64,000 nucleotides of DNA from Stutzerimonas azotifigens (GCF_013522725.1 NZ_JAAMRF010000004.1:372001-436000), one strand, 5' to 3'. Shown: positions 42,066-53,863, numbered from the stretch's first letter. Numbers and translations are program-made. The notes: generated by a model not told the origin, from the sequence alone.

Positions 42066-42769
42066 ACCTGCTGCTGCTCGAGCCCGCCGACCATGTGGCG
42101 GGCGACCGGGTCGTCCTGCGCGACCGACGGCTCAGGCATCTGCGCGAGGTCCACGAGGCCGAGGTCGGTCAGACCCTGCGGGTCGGCCAGCTCGGCGGGC
42201 TGATGGGCGAAGGGCGCCTGTTACGCCTGGACGAGCAGGAAGCCGAACTCGAGATCAGCCTCGACCAGCCGCCGCCGGCCAAGCTCCCCCTCATCCTGCT
42301 GCTCGCCTTGCCGCGTCCCAAGATGCTGCGCCGCGTGCTGCAGACGGTCGCCGCGATGGGCGTGCCGCGCCTGGTACTGCTCAACAGCTACCGGGTGGAA
42401 AAGAGCTTCTGGCAGACCCCCTTCCTGGAGCCGGCTGCGATCCGCGAGCAGCTCATGCTCGGCCTCGAACAGGCCCGCGATACCCTGCTGCCAGAGGTGA
42501 TCATCGAGAAGCGCTTCAAGCCCTTCGTCGAGGATCGCCTGCCCGCCCTGGCGGCTGGCAGTCTCGGCCTGACCGGCCACCCTGGCGACTATCCGCCCTG
42601 CCCTCGCGCCCTGAACGAGCCGGTGACCCTGGCCATCGGCCCAGAAGGCGGCTGGATTCCCTATGAAGTGGAAAAGCTCGCTGCCGCCGGCCTCGCGCCG
42701 GTGCAACTGGGCGAGCGCATCCTGCGCGTCGAGACGGCCGTCCCAGCGCTGCTGGCACGGCTGTTCTGA
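42062..42769 (+). CDS. rsmE: 16S rRNA (uracil-1498-N3)-methyltransferase
   Basis: SPOUT-class methyltransferase (235 aa, GTG start) modifying U1498 of 16S rRNA. An N-terminal PUA-like domain (about 1-70) precedes the SPOUT domain, with knot motifs I-G-P-E-G-G and the C-terminal [11 protein letters not shown]. It lies in the same place after tatC as in P. aeruginosa, overlapping by 4 bp. Confidence 0.95.
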   Translation: MNLLLLEPADHVAGDRVVLRDRRLRHLREVHEAEVGQTLRVGQLGGLMGEGRLLRLDEQEAELEISLDQPPPAKLPLILLLALPRPKMLRRVLQTVAAMGVPRLVLLNSYRVEKSFWQTPFLEPAAIREQLMLGLEQARDTLLPEVIIEKRFKPFVEDRLPALAAGSLGLTGHPGDYPPCPRALNEPVTLAIGPEGGWIPYEVEKLAAAGLAPVQLGERILRVETAVPALLARLF

Positions 42770-42798
42770 GGACTCACCAGCTCATCGAGGTCTCGAAA

Positions 42799-43017
42799 CG
42801 CTGCTTCGGCGGCATCAGCATTTGGCAACTGCTCATCATCCTGCTCATCGTCCTCATGCTCTTCGGCAGCCGGCGCCTGCGCAGCCTGGGCAGCAACCTG
42901 GGCGAAGCGGTGAGCGGCTTCCGCCGCACCATGGGCCGCGGCGAGACGTCCTCACCCGAACTGGAGCAAACATCCCAGCCAACCCGGACCACACAAGAGG
43001 CAGCCGAGCGGGCCTGA
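42799..43017 (+). pseudogene. Second tatA-like gene without a start codon
   Basis: The frame encodes a TatA protein similar to the upstream copy: [14 protein letters not shown], then M-L-F-G-S-R-R-L, an amphipathic helix and a Glu/Thr-rich tail to a TGA at 43015. The codon matching Met1 is CGC (42799-42801). No ATG, GTG or TTG occurs in frame between the TGA at 42664 and an internal Met at 42856. A GAGG at 42787-42790 sits where a ribosome-binding site should be. It looks like a duplicate inactivated by start loss, unless a rare start codon is used. Confidence 0.7.
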
Positions 43018-43099
43018 ATCACGGTCCGATGAACGTCGCGCACCCCTTCGCTGCGCCATAGTCAGAGATGCTGAACCCCTTTTTTTTTGTAAGGCCCTA

Positions 43100-43528
43100 A
43101 TGCGCCCCCTGACCATCGACCTCGACCGCCTCGAATACGCGCTCGACAGCCGCGATGCTGCCGAGTACTACCTCGACCAGGAAACCGGGGAGATCCACGC
43201 GGTGTTCCCTGGAGACCCCGCGCCCGGAGCCGAGGAGAAGTACGACGTCCAACCCGACCGCTACTTGCACATCGAGCGCCTGGACCTGGCCCAGTCGCTG
43301 GCGATGCGCGAGGCCTTTCTGTTCACCATCCACGATCCGGACGCGCACGTTGCGCACGCCGTGCTGAGCGATGCGCTGTCCGGCCGCAGGCCGCTGCGCA
43401 CCTTCGATTTCAAACTCGAGGACTTCCCACGCATCCGCGAACGCTGGCTGCTCTACCAAGCCACCCAGCTACGCGAGTACGCCATCACCTGGCTGCACGA
43501 CAAGGGCCTCGAGCCGTCGCGCCGCTGA
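43100..43528 (+). CDS. UPF0158-family protein
   Basis: Soluble acidic protein of 142 aa resembling the UPF0158 family, which has no known activity. It contains an N-terminal segment with a Y-Y-L-D-Q-E-T-G motif, a middle with R-Y-L-H-I, and a C-terminal W-L-L-Y-Q-A segment. A run of nine T (43080-43088) and a TAAGG site precede the ATG. It is probably monocistronic or weakly linked with the following yjbR-like gene. Confidence 0.72.
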   Translation: MRPLTIDLDRLEYALDSRDAAEYYLDQETGEIHAVFPGDPAPGAEEKYDVQPDRYLHIERLDLAQSLAMREAFLFTIHDPDAHVAHAVLSDALSGRRPLRTFDFKLEDFPRIRERWLLYQATQLREYAITWLHDKGLEPSRR

Positions 43529-43591
43529 GCGGCCACACGGCTTCGCGAGACGGCTAGACTGCTGGCTTTTCAGGCTTACAGGAAAGCGGTG

Positions 43592-43939
43592 ATGAGCGTC
43601 GACGACATCGAACGTTTCTGCCTGCAGCTGCCCGGCGCGCGCAAGCGCGTGCAGTGGGGCGGCGTGCATGTCTTTTCGCTGGGCGAGCGCAAGATGTTCG
43701 CCACCCTGCATCTGTCCGGCGACGGCGCGCTGGCGTTCAAGGTCGACGACGACCGTTTTCTCGGCTTCTGCGATCGCCCGGGCTTTCGTCCGGCGCCCTA
43801 TCTGGCGCGTGCGCGCTGGGTCAGCGTGAACGATCCCGGCATCGTCGGTACGGCGGAGCTGCAGGAGTTGCTGACGCGCTCACACCAGCTGGTGGTTGCC
43901 CGCCTGCCGAAGCGGCAACGGGTCGGGTTGCTGCTCTGA
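43592..43939 (+). CDS. MmcQ/YjbR-family protein
   Basis: Protein of 115 aa resembling the MmcQ/YjbR family (CyaY-like fold, proposed DNA binding). The N-terminal helix with C-L-Q-L-P-G-A leads into strands containing K-M-F-A-T-L and F-K-V-D-D-D-R-F. The ending is W-V-S-V-N-D-P-G followed by a helix with S-H-Q-L-V. ATG 43592 has an AGGAAAG site six bases upstream. Convergent with dtd, 7 bp apart. Confidence 0.78.
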   Translation: MSVDDIERFCLQLPGARKRVQWGGVHVFSLGERKMFATLHLSGDGALAFKVDDDRFLGFCDRPGFRPAPYLARARWVSVNDPGIVGTAELQELLTRSHQLVVARLPKRQRVGLLL

Positions 43940-43946
43940 GCCGCGT

Positions 43947-44384
43947 TCAGGTCTCAAGCAGGAAGGTCACCGGACCGTCATTGACGAGATGAACCTGCAT
44001 GTCGGCGCCGAAGCGCCCGCAGGCCACTTGTGGATGGCTGGCGCGCGCCCGTTCGGCCAGGTAGTCGTATAGGCGCTCGCCCTCATCCGGCGGTGCGGCG
44101 GAGGAAAAGCTCGGGCGCAAACCACTGCGGGTATCAGCGGCGAGGGTGAACTGGGAAACCAGCAGCAAGCCGCCACCGACATCCTTGAGCGAGCGATTCA
44201 TCTTGCCCGCCTCGTCGCTGAAGACGCGGTAGTTGAGCAGTTTGTGCAGCAGCTTGTCGGCACGCGCCGCATCATCGCCGCGCTCCACACCGATCAGTAC
44301 CAGCAAGCCCTGGTCGATCGAGCCGACCACCTCACCCGCGACTTCCACCCGCGCCTGGCGGACCCGCTGCAGCAAGCCTTTCAT
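43947..44384 (-). CDS. dtd: D-aminoacyl-tRNA deacylase
   Basis: Removes D-amino acids wrongly attached to tRNA (145 aa, homodimer). The two signature motifs, S-Q-F-T-L-A-A-D-T (about 77-85) and the Gly-cisPro motif N-D-G-P-V-T-F near the C-terminus, are intact. The ATG shares TGATG with the pip stop, so the two are coupled, as in P. aeruginosa. Confidence 0.96.
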   Translation of the reverse strand: MKGLLQRVRQARVEVAGEVVGSIDQGLLVLIGVERGDDAARADKLLHKLLNYRVFSDEAGKMNRSLKDVGGGLLLVSQFTLAADTRSGLRPSFSSAAPPDEGERLYDYLAERARASHPQVACGRFGADMQVHLVNDGPVTFLLET

Positions 44385-45355
44385 CAGGCGTCCGCAGGCG
44401 GCAGATCGAGCAGCCGGTGGGCAATGTCCGCCGCGGCGCGCACCAGCGCATCGGCGATGCAGGGTTCGGACGCCGAGTGGCCGGCCTCACGGATGATATG
44501 CAGCTTGCTGTTGGGCCAGGCCTTGTGCAGCGCCCAGGCATTGTCCAGCGGGCAGATCAGGTCATAGCGGCCATGCACGATGATCCCTGGCAGGTGAGCG
44601 ATTTTGGGCATGTCGCGCAGCAGCTGGTCCGGCTCGAGAAACGCCCGATTGACGAAGTAATGGCATTCGATACGCGCCAGCGAAAGGGCTCGGTGGGCAT
44701 CGGTGAAGCGCTCGACCACCTGGTGGTTCGGGCGCAGCGTGGCGGTTCGACCTTCCCAGCATGACCAGGCCTTGGCGGCATGCATCTGGGCGATCTGGTC
44801 GTTGCCAGTCAGACGCCGGTAGAACGCCTGCATCAAGTCACCGCGCTCCTCGGGAGGAATCGGCGCGAGAAAGTCTTCCCAGTAATCGGGGAACAGTCGG
44901 CTGGCACCTTCCTGATAGAACCAGTGCAGGTCCTGCGGACGGCAGAGAAAGATGCCGCGCAGGATCAACGCCTGCACCCGCTCCGGATGCGCCTGGGCGT
45001 AGGCCAACGCCAGTGTGGAGCCCCAGGACCCGCCGAACAGCACCCAACCGTCGATGCGGAGAAACTCACGGATGCGCTCGATATCGGCGATCAGATGTCC
45101 GGTGGTGTTGTTCTCGAGGCTGGCGTGGGGCGTCGAGCGGCCGCTGCCGCGCTGATCGAAGGTAACGATGCGGTAAAGATTGGGATCGAAGAAGCGTCTG
45201 CTCAAACCATCGCAGCCGGCACCCGGGCCACCGTGTATAAAGAGCACCGGCAGGCCACCGGGAGTGCCGCTTTCATCCAGATAAAGCACGTGACCGTCAC
45301 CGACCGGCAGTTCGTGCCGGGCGTAGGGTTTGATTTCTGGAAACAGGTTCTGCAT
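44384..45355 (-). CDS. pip: Proline iminopeptidase
   Basis: Alpha/beta-hydrolase of 323 aa cleaving N-terminal proline from peptides (family S33). The oxyanion H-G-G-P-G is at 41-45 and nucleophile Ser110 lies in G-G-S-W-G-S. The catalytic Asp is likely in Y-D-L-I-C-P, and the His is in E-A-G-H-S near the end. The start at 45355 gives [10 protein letters not shown]; a longer frame is not typical. It overlaps dtd by 1 bp. Confidence 0.94.
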   Translation of the reverse strand: MQNLFPEIKPYARHELPVGDGHVLYLDESGTPGGLPVLFIHGGPGAGCDGLSRRFFDPNLYRIVTFDQRGSGRSTPHASLENNTTGHLIADIERIREFLRIDGWVLFGGSWGSTLALAYAQAHPERVQALILRGIFLCRPQDLHWFYQEGASRLFPDYWEDFLAPIPPEERGDLMQAFYRRLTGNDQIAQMHAAKAWSCWEGRTATLRPNHQVVERFTDAHRALSLARIECHYFVNRAFLEPDQLLRDMPKIAHLPGIIVHGRYDLICPLDNAWALHKAWPNSKLHIIREAGHSASEPCIADALVRAAADIAHRLLDLPPADA

Positions 45356-45491
45356 GAAGCTCTCCCGAGTCTGCGGCGCGCTGCGCCGGTTAGGTCTTCC
45401 CATGGCTGGCGCCGTTGCGACTGCCCTCCCGCCCTTGGCTTATATCCAGGCTTGGCCTGTGGGCATCATAACCACGAATCAGGAGTAGAGC

Positions 45492-45923
45492 ATGCCCCTG
45501 CAAAAGCTGATGTTGCCGCTGATCATCATTATGGCATTGCTGCACGGCTGCGCCCGCGACGACGCGCTGGCGGAGCTGGAGGCCGCCACGCGCAGGCTGC
45601 AGGAGAATATCGAGGCGCACCGCACCTCGGCGGTGATGGAGCAGTTGGCAAGCGATTTTCACGCGGGCGACGAGCGTGACCGCGTTTGGGCGCAACGCAC
45701 GATGACGTTGCTGTTCATGCGCCATCGATCGATCAACGTCATAGCCCTGAGCCAGTCGAGCCGACTCGATCCGACCTACAGCAACAAGGGCTATACCGAT
45801 GCCCAGGTCACGTTGACGGGCGCCGAGGGATTGATCCCCGACAGCGTTCGCCACTACAGCGTTCGGCTTGAATGGTGGCGCGAGGACGGGGACTGGCGCT
45901 TGGCGCGGCTACACTGGGACTGA
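45492..45923 (+). CDS. Small lipoprotein, function unknown
   Basis: Lipoprotein of 143 aa: signal with lipobox L-H-G-C (Cys20) and an AGGAGT ribosome-binding site. The mature part has a helix (about 25-50) followed by alternating hydrophobic strands ending in R-L-E-W-W-R-E-D-G-D-W-R-L, which resembles the last strands of NTF2-like/SnoaL folds. Convergent with the lipocalin gene, 6 bp apart. Divergent from pip across 136 bp. Confidence 0.75.
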   Translation: MPLQKLMLPLIIIMALLHGCARDDALAELEAATRRLQENIEAHRTSAVMEQLASDFHAGDERDRVWAQRTMTLLFMRHRSINVIALSQSSRLDPTYSNKGYTDAQVTLTGAEGLIPDSVRHYSVRLEWWREDGDWRLARLHWD

Positions 45924-45929
45924 GCGGCC

Positions 45930-46493
45930 TCAGGGCAGCGGCTGTTCGATGGCCTCGTCGTCCAGCCGCCAGATCAGCTGGCCGGTGTCGTAGCCACGCT
46001 TGTGCGCCTCGGCCAGCAGGCGCGTCTGGATCTGCGTCGAAACCGTTGGCGTGCGCGACAGCAGCCACAGGTATTTGCGGTCAGGGTGACCGACCAGCGC
46101 GGTTTTGTAACCCTCGTCGAGGTACAGGATCCAGTAATCGCCCTTGGTGAGCCCCGGCAGCAGCTTGCTGGCCCAATTGTCGAAGCGCACCCACAGCTTG
46201 TCGGTTTCATCCTCGACCTGTGGCCAGGCCTCGCCGGTAGCCTCCTGCCAATCGCCGTTCAGCGTCCGGCAGCGGTTGGTCACCGCGATGCGGCCATCGC
46301 CCTTGCGCTGGTAGTGCGCCTCGGACTGGACACACTTGCGCTGGAAGAACATCGGCAGCCTCGCCAGCTCGTACCAGGTGCCCTGATAACGGTCGAGATC
46401 GACATGGCCGACCGTAAGCGGAGGCGTCTGTGACGAAGAGCTGGCGCAGCCGGCGACCAGAGCAACGAACAGAACGGCGAACAGATAACGCAT
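45930..46493 (-). CDS. blc: Outer-membrane lipoprotein lipocalin (Blc-like)
   Basis: Bacterial lipocalin of 187 aa: lipobox V-A-G-C (Cys16) and the lipocalin signature G-T-W-Y-E-L-A-R (about 39-46). Later strands carry W-I-L-Y-L-D-E and the L-W-L-L-S-R-T-P motif. Members bind fatty acids or lysophospholipids in the outer membrane and are often stress-induced. The next lipoprotein gene lies upstream on the same strand (38 bp), possibly one operon. Confidence 0.92.
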   Translation of the reverse strand: MRYLFAVLFVALVAGCASSSSQTPPLTVGHVDLDRYQGTWYELARLPMFFQRKCVQSEAHYQRKGDGRIAVTNRCRTLNGDWQEATGEAWPQVEDETDKLWVRFDNWASKLLPGLTKGDYWILYLDEGYKTALVGHPDRKYLWLLSRTPTVSTQIQTRLLAEAHKRGYDTGQLIWRLDDEAIEQPLP

Positions 46494-46530
46494 GGCGGCT
46501 CCCTGCGGAACCGCCCGAGGTCGGTCCCGC

Positions 46531-46785
46531 TTACTTCAGTCCCTTGCCGGAAAACATCATCACGTCGTCGCCGGCATACTGGATGCTGATGAATCGGTTC
46601 TTGTCGCCCCAGGTGCAGCTGGACACGCCCAGCGCACCGGCGCAGTCGGAGGGTTTGCCGAGCAGCGCCTCGACCTCGGAGCGATGCATGCCGGCATGCA
46701 GCTTTGCGTAGTTGTCCTGGGTGATCGGATTACAGGCTCCGAGAAACAACGCGCAGCCCATCAGGGCGAGATGACGCAGCGACAT
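46531..46785 (-). CDS. Small SmpA/OmlA-like lipoprotein
   Basis: Lipoprotein of 84 aa with lipobox L-G-A-C (Cys18). The start at 46785 has an AGAGGA site 8 bases upstream. The mature part, Y-A-K-L-H-A-G-M-H-R-S-E-V-E-A-L-L-G, is the helical pair of BamE/SmpA-like or DUF3862 folds, followed by short strands with a Cys pair (D-C and S-C-T-W). It is much shorter than BamE, so a role in outer-membrane assembly should not be assumed. Confidence 0.75.
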   Translation of the reverse strand: MSLRHLALMGCALFLGACNPITQDNYAKLHAGMHRSEVEALLGKPSDCAGALGVSSCTWGDKNRFISIQYAGDDVMMFSGKGLK

Positions 46786-46922
46786 GAAAACCATCCTCTG
46801 ATTTCGCAAAGCGCCTAGCTTCTCACAGCCGTACGGCCATCTCACGCCTCTGGTTAGGAGGCCGGGGCGACCTGGAGGTTCCGTATCCTGTGCTGCTTGA
46901 GGTGAAGGAGATGCTGCAGCGT

Positions 46923-47528
46923 TCAGAAGCGCGAGCCCGGCTCGCGTAGAAACTGCACTTCGGCCTCGCTGGACGCGCGGCCAAGTACGTCGTTTCGATG
47001 AGGGAAGCGACCGAAGCGCGCGATCACGTCGCGATGACGTACGGCAAAGGTCAGGAAGTCTTCGAACAGTGGGCGCTCTTCGGGTGCGGCGATGTCTCGC
47101 AGGAGGGTGAACTGAACGACGGCGATATCCTGCAGCGCAAGGTTCTCGGCGTGTTCGCAGACCAGATAGATGAACACCCGCTGAATCGGTGACAACAGCA
47201 CGTCACCGCCCTGGGCCATGCCATCGTGCACCAGATGCTGGGCACGCTCGTCACCAGCGAAGGCCTTCGGGGTGCCGCGGTGGATCATGCGGGGGAGCTG
47301 GTCGAGCAGCAGGATCAGCGCCAGCCAACCCTCGGGCGTGCTCGACCAGCTATCCAGATCGCCCGCCAGCGCCTGCTCGACCTGGGGGCCGAAACGCCGA
47401 CGGGCATCATCGTCCTGAGCCGCCTTGTAGCCGAACCAGAGGCCTTGCTTCTCGGCGGCGATCTCGATCGACGTGGTGCCCTGGCCGAACCACCAGTCCA
47501 GCAAGTCCTGCCAGGGCGGCGCTCGCAT
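46923..47528 (-). CDS. DUF924-family protein
   Basis: Soluble all-helical protein of 201 aa of the DUF924 (TPR-like) family. Features are the N-terminal L-L-D-W-W-F-G, the central L-D-Q-L-P-R-M-I-H-R-G-T, and R-F-G-R-F-P-H-R-N near the C-terminus. No biochemical function is known to me. The ATG shares TGATG with the fbp stop, so it is translated with fbp. Confidence 0.85.
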   Translation of the reverse strand: MRAPPWQDLLDWWFGQGTTSIEIAAEKQGLWFGYKAAQDDDARRRFGPQVEQALAGDLDSWSSTPEGWLALILLLDQLPRMIHRGTPKAFAGDERAQHLVHDGMAQGGDVLLSPIQRVFIYLVCEHAENLALQDIAVVQFTLLRDIAAPEERPLFEDFLTFAVRHRDVIARFGRFPHRNDVLGRASSEAEVQFLREPGSRF

Positions 47529-48538
47529 CAGCCCTGGTGGTAGCCGGTGACGCGCTCGACTTCTTCCTTGGAGCCCAGAAACACTGCGACACGTTCGTGA
47601 AGCGATTTGGGCTGGACGTCGAGGATGCGTTGCTGGCCATTGGTGGCCATGCCGCCGGCCTGCTCGATGATGAAGGACATCGGGTTGGCCTCGTACATCA
47701 GGCGCAGCTTGCCGGGCTTGTCCGGCTCACGCGCGTCGCGCGGGTACATGAAGATGCCGCCGCGGGTCAGGATGCGGTGCACGTCGGCCACCATCGAGGC
47801 GATCCAGCGCATGTTGTAGTTCTTGCCCAGAGGACCTTCCTCGCCAGCCAGAAGCTCGCTGACGTAGCGCTGCACCGGCGGCTCCCAGTGGCGCTGGTTG
47901 GACATGTTGATGGCGAACTCGGCGGTGCTTTGCGGCACGTTCATATTCTCGTGAGTGAGCACGAAGCTGCCCAGCTCGCGGTCGAGGGTAAAGCCTTTGA
48001 CGCCGTCGCCCAGGGTCAGGATGAGCATGGTCTGCGGGCCGTACACCGCGTAGCCCGCGGCAACCTGCTTGGTACCCGGCTGGAGGAACGCCTCTTCACC
48101 GAGCGCGTCGTTCTGGCTGAAGCAGTCGCCTGGGCAACGCAGCACCGAGAAGATGGTGCCGACCGAGACGTTGACGTCGATGTTGGAGGAGCCGTCGAGC
48201 GGATCGAACAGCAGCAGATAGGCGCCTTTCGGGTAGCGACCGGGGATCTGGTACGGCTTGTCCATTTCTTCGGAAGCCATGCCGGCCAGCGTGCCGCCCC
48301 ATTCGTTGGCTTCGAGCAGGATCTCGTTGGACATGACGTCCAGCTTCTTTTGCACCTCGCCCTGTACGTTTTCGGTGTCCGTGCTGCCGAGTACCCCACC
48401 CAACGCGCCTTTGGATACGGCATGGCTGATCGCCTTGCATGCGCGCGCGACCACCTCGACGAGGAAGCGCAGATCCGCCGGTGTGTTGTGACTTCGGGTC
48501 TGCTCGATCAGGTAGCGGCTGAGGGTCGTACGTGACAT
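47528..48538 (-). CDS. fbp: Fructose-1,6-bisphosphatase, class 1
   Basis: Gluconeogenic phosphatase of 336 aa. The start at 48538 gives [10 protein letters not shown]. The metal-site motif [10 protein letters not shown] is near 114-123, and the substrate loop with Y-G-P-Q-T-M is followed by R-Y-V-S-E and M-Y-E-A-N-P-M-S-F. Length and sequence are normal for class 1 FBPase. glgP lies 204 bp downstream in coordinates on the same strand (i.e. upstream of fbp). Confidence 0.96.
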   Translation of the reverse strand: MSRTTLSRYLIEQTRSHNTPADLRFLVEVVARACKAISHAVSKGALGGVLGSTDTENVQGEVQKKLDVMSNEILLEANEWGGTLAGMASEEMDKPYQIPGRYPKGAYLLLFDPLDGSSNIDVNVSVGTIFSVLRCPGDCFSQNDALGEEAFLQPGTKQVAAGYAVYGPQTMLILTLGDGVKGFTLDRELGSFVLTHENMNVPQSTAEFAINMSNQRHWEPPVQRYVSELLAGEEGPLGKNYNMRWIASMVADVHRILTRGGIFMYPRDAREPDKPGKLRLMYEANPMSFIIEQAGGMATNGQQRILDVQPKSLHERVAVFLGSKEEVERVTGYHQG

Positions 48539-48742
48539 GGAAGGCTCCAGGGTGGGGGATCGGCGCAGTTTAGCGCGGCGGCAGTGCGGTGGCACGGCAA
48601 TATCTCCCCTGAGACCGGAGCCGCCAGCGCGAGTTCAGCGCGGCGTGCGCCACGCTCGTCACCCGGCACCAGCCCACCCTTCGTCCGCTAGCCCAGCGTC
48701 GCCACGGAACAGCCGGTGGCCACCCGGCGCATCGGCGATGCG

Positions 48743-51196
<2,454 letters not shown>

Positions 51197-51400
51197 GGGC
51201 TGACCTCGGGGACATTGGAAAAACACATGAAAGGTGGCCGCAGCGGCTGCCCGGCCACTCTTGCGATAGATTCCCTCAAGGGTTGCAGGTTTCATGCGGC
51301 TCTGCGTGACCGTCCGTCAGGGTTTCGCCTCATCGGATTGACTGGATATTTTCCCCGCGCCGGCTATGATCGCGCGCCTCCCTGCCCTGGCCATGCTCCC

Positions 51401-51802
51401 GTGAAGACCAAAGTCATCCCCGCCGCCGACCTCGATCGCCTCGAAACCTGGGCGCGCTACAGCAACGGAATGTGCCGCAGCTGCGACGCCACCTGCTGCA
51501 CCCTGCCGGTCGAAACGCGTATCGACGACTTGATCCGTATCGGCGTGGTGGATGCCTTCGAACGCGACGAGCCGGGCAAGTCGATTGCCAAGCGGCTGAT
51601 GAAGATGGGCGTGGTCGAGCGCTTCAACCAGAAGACCGAGGTCTACACCCTGGTGCGCCTGGCCAACAACGACTGCCTGTATCTGGACCGCACCAGCCGC
51701 CTGTGCACCATCTACGACAAGCGCCCCGAGACCTGCCGCAACCATCCGCGCATCGGCCCGCGCCCCGGCTATTGCGCGTACCGCCCCAAAGCCGCGCGCT
51801 GA
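51401..51802 (+). CDS. YkgJ-family Cys-cluster (metal-binding) protein
   Basis: Small protein of 133 aa, GTG start. It has Cys25, Cys28, Cys32 and Cys33 (C-R-S-C-D-A-T-C-C), followed by further Cys residues in D-C-L-Y-L, L-C-T-I-Y, E-T-C-R-N-H and G-Y-C-A-Y. This is the YkgJ/UPF0153 zinc- or iron-chelating pattern. The reaction is unknown to me. It is divergent from glgP; the 204-bp gap holds TATGAT (51365-51370) as a possible -10. Confidence 0.85.
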   Translation: MKTKVIPAADLDRLETWARYSNGMCRSCDATCCTLPVETRIDDLIRIGVVDAFERDEPGKSIAKRLMKMGVVERFNQKTEVYTLVRLANNDCLYLDRTSRLCTIYDKRPETCRNHPRIGPRPGYCAYRPKAAR

Positions 51803-51995
51803 AATCGGCGTAGCCGCGAGCCTCGTTTTCTCCACCTGATCGCATCCGCAGAGGCGGGACGGACACGCTGTGCCCGACCCTTGGGCCAGGTGTCAATCGA
51901 CGCAACTGAATGGGCGGCGAGGCTGGCAAAAGCGTGACTCAGCAGTCATGCTTGGCGTCTGCCTTGTCTTCGAAACATTTAGGAACCTCCTCGGC

Positions 51996-52448
51996 ATGAG
52001 CCGCGATAGTCGCTACCTGGAAGCCATCCTCCATCACGACATCCCGCTGACGCGCGCCATGGGGCTGCGTGTACTGCAATGGGAAGGCCACGAGCTGCGC
52101 CTGAACGTCCCGCTGGAGGCCAACGTCAACCACAAGAGCAGCATGTTCGGCGGCAGTCTGTATTGCGCCTCGGTGCTGGCCGGCTGGGGTTGGTTGCACC
52201 TGCGGCTGCGCGAGGCGGGCATCGAAGACGGACATATCGTCATTCACGAAGGCAAGATCGAATATCCGCTGCCCGTGGTCGACGATGCCGTGGCGATCTG
52301 CGCGGCGCCGGACGACGATGCCTGGGAGCGCTTCGAGACTATCTATCGCCGCCGCGGTCGTGCGCGCCTGACGCTGCAGAGCCGCATTCTTGCGGCCGAT
52401 GGCCGTGACGCGGTGCGCTTCACCGGCCAGTTCGTCCTGCACAAGTGA
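51996..52448 (+). CDS. YiiD-C-like putative thioesterase
   Basis: Hotdog-fold protein of 150 aa resembling the thioesterase domain at the C-terminus of YiiD. N-H-K-S-S-M-F-G-G-S (about 43-52) is the conserved active-site helix region. Substrate unknown. I use ATG 51996, which matches the domain start and has AGGA upstream; longer in-frame starts lack ribosome-binding sites. Convergent with cysQ. Confidence 0.75.
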   Translation: MSRDSRYLEAILHHDIPLTRAMGLRVLQWEGHELRLNVPLEANVNHKSSMFGGSLYCASVLAGWGWLHLRLREAGIEDGHIVIHEGKIEYPLPVVDDAVAICAAPDDDAWERFETIYRRRGRARLTLQSRILAADGRDAVRFTGQFVLHK

Positions 52449-52456
52449 GACGCCCC

Positions 52457-52475
52457 CGCAGGCATGGCGCCTGCG
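52457..52475. terminator. Short hairpin between the thioesterase gene and cysQ
   Basis: Stem CGCAGGC (52457-52463) / GCCTGCG (52469-52475) with loop ATGGC, between convergent genes. No T-tract, so a weak terminator at best. Confidence 0.45.
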
Positions 52476-52481
52476 TAGCGG

Positions 52482-53300
52482 TCAGCCGCGGTTGGCCAGC
52501 TCTATCAGTCGATCGCGCCAGGACACGCCCTGCGGCAGCGCCAGGAACGAAGGGTTGAGAAAGTCTGCCCGCGCGGCGTAATCCAGCGGCACTCCGGTCA
52601 CGTCCAGCACCTCGCCGCCGGCGCCTTCGAGCACACCCTGGGCCGCGGCCGTGTCCCACTGCGAGGTAGGCGCCAGCCGCGGATAGCAGTCGGCTTCGCC
52701 CTCGGCCAGCAGGCAGAGCTTGAGCGAACTGCCGATATTGACCAGTTCCAGCGCGTCGAAGGTCTGCTTCAGCCCGGCGATCAGCCGCTCCTGTGCCGCG
52801 CTGGAGTGGCGCCGGCTGGCCACCACACGCAACGTCCCCGAATTTTCGCTACGCACGCGCAGCGGCTTGGCTTCGCCGCTGCTCTCCGAGGCCCAGGCAC
52901 CGATGTCGCTGCCGCCGTAATAACACCGGCCCGTGGCAGGAATGCCGACCACGCCGAAGACCACACGACCCTCCTCGATCAGCGCCACGTTAACGGTGAA
53001 TTCTTCGCTGCCGGCAATGAATTCCTTGGTGCCGTCCAGCGGATCGACCAGCCACCAGCGCGTCCACCTGGCGCGCTGCTCCAGCGGCAGATCGCAGGCC
53101 TCCTCCGAGAGCACCGGAATCGACCCATCCAGCGCCGACAGCTTGTCGCTGAGCAGATGGTGAGCCGCCAGATCGGCGGCGGTGACGGGCGAGGCGTCGG
53201 CCTTTTCCTCGACGGCCAACTCGCTGCGCCAGTACGGCAGAATCACATCGCCGGCCTCGCGAACCAGGTCGATCACCGCCGATAGGTAAGGATGGCTCAT
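52482..53300 (-). CDS. cysQ: 3'(2'),5'-bisphosphate nucleotidase CysQ
   Basis: Removes the 3'-phosphate of PAP/PAPS (272 aa, inositol-monophosphatase fold), relieving toxic PAP from sulfate assimilation. Metal-site motifs: S-E-E (about 65-67), W-L-V-D-P-L-D-G-T (about 83-91) and the late S-Q-W-D-T-A-A. The ATG overlaps the nudE stop by 4 bp. The nudE-cysQ pairing matches P. aeruginosa. Confidence 0.95.
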   Translation of the reverse strand: MSHPYLSAVIDLVREAGDVILPYWRSELAVEEKADASPVTAADLAAHHLLSDKLSALDGSIPVLSEEACDLPLEQRARWTRWWLVDPLDGTKEFIAGSEEFTVNVALIEEGRVVFGVVGIPATGRCYYGGSDIGAWASESSGEAKPLRVRSENSGTLRVVASRRHSSAAQERLIAGLKQTFDALELVNIGSSLKLCLLAEGEADCYPRLAPTSQWDTAAAQGVLEGAGGEVLDVTGVPLDYAARADFLNPSFLALPQGVSWRDRLIELANRG

Positions 53301-53863
53301 AGGGTCAGCTCCCCTCGTTGCTGAAGCAGATCGCGCGCCAGATAAAGCGCGGCCAGAGCGCGCCCTTCACTGAATTGCGGATGCTGGATGAAACTCGACA
53401 GCTCGCGCAGATTGACCCGGTCCACGCGCATGGGCTCTGGCTCGTCGCCAGCCAGCTGCTCCGGATAGAGGTCCTGGGCGAGCACGACTTGAATCTTCTG
53501 ACTCATGTAACCGGGAGAAAGTGACAGCTCGGCCAGATGCTCCAGACGACGCGCGCCAAATCCGGCCTCTTCCTTGAGTTCGCGATTGGCGGCCTCCAGC
53601 ACATCCTCGCCGGGCTCAATCAATCCCTTGGGCAGCGACAGCTCGTATTCGTCCGTACCGCCGCAATACTCCTCGACGAGCACCACGTGCTCGGCATCCT
53701 CCAGGGCGACGATCATCACCGCGCCATAGCCGGCACCCTTGCCGACCAGCCGTTCGTAGGTTCGCTCCACGCCATTGGCGAAGCGCAGCTGCAATTCCTC
53801 GACACGGAACAGACGGCTGGTGGCAACGATCTCGCGGGCGAGCACGGTGGGTTTCTGGCGCAT
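53297..53863 (-). CDS. nudE: ADP compounds hydrolase NudE
   Basis: Nudix hydrolase (188 aa) acting on ADP-ribose, Ap3A and NADH. The Nudix box starts at Gly80 and carries R-E-L-K-E-E-A-G (94-101), fully conserved. The start at 53863 gives MRQKPTVLAR, typical for NudE. Divergent from yrfG across 106 bp. A TATGAT on the - strand in that gap is a possible -10. Confidence 0.94.
   Translation of the reverse strand: MRQKPTVLAREIVATSRLFRVEELQLRFANGVERTYERLVGKGAGYGAVMIVALEDAEHVVLVEEYCGGTDEYELSLPKGLIEPGEDVLEAANRELKEEAGFGARRLEHLAELSLSPGYMSQKIQVVLAQDLYPEQLAGDEPEPMRVDRVNLRELSSFIQHPQFSEGRALAALYLARDLLQQRGELTL

Noticed and set aside
43080-43088. Run of nine T before the UPF0158 gene as a terminator
   Set aside because: No stem precedes it. 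It could be a slippage-prone tract or part of a promoter, but nothing supports a specific role.
51338-51370. TTGACT (51338-51343) with TATGAT (51365-51370) as promoter for the YkgJ-like gene
   Set aside because: The spacer is 21 bp, longer than sigma-70 promoters tolerate well. Only the -10 is kept as a possibility.
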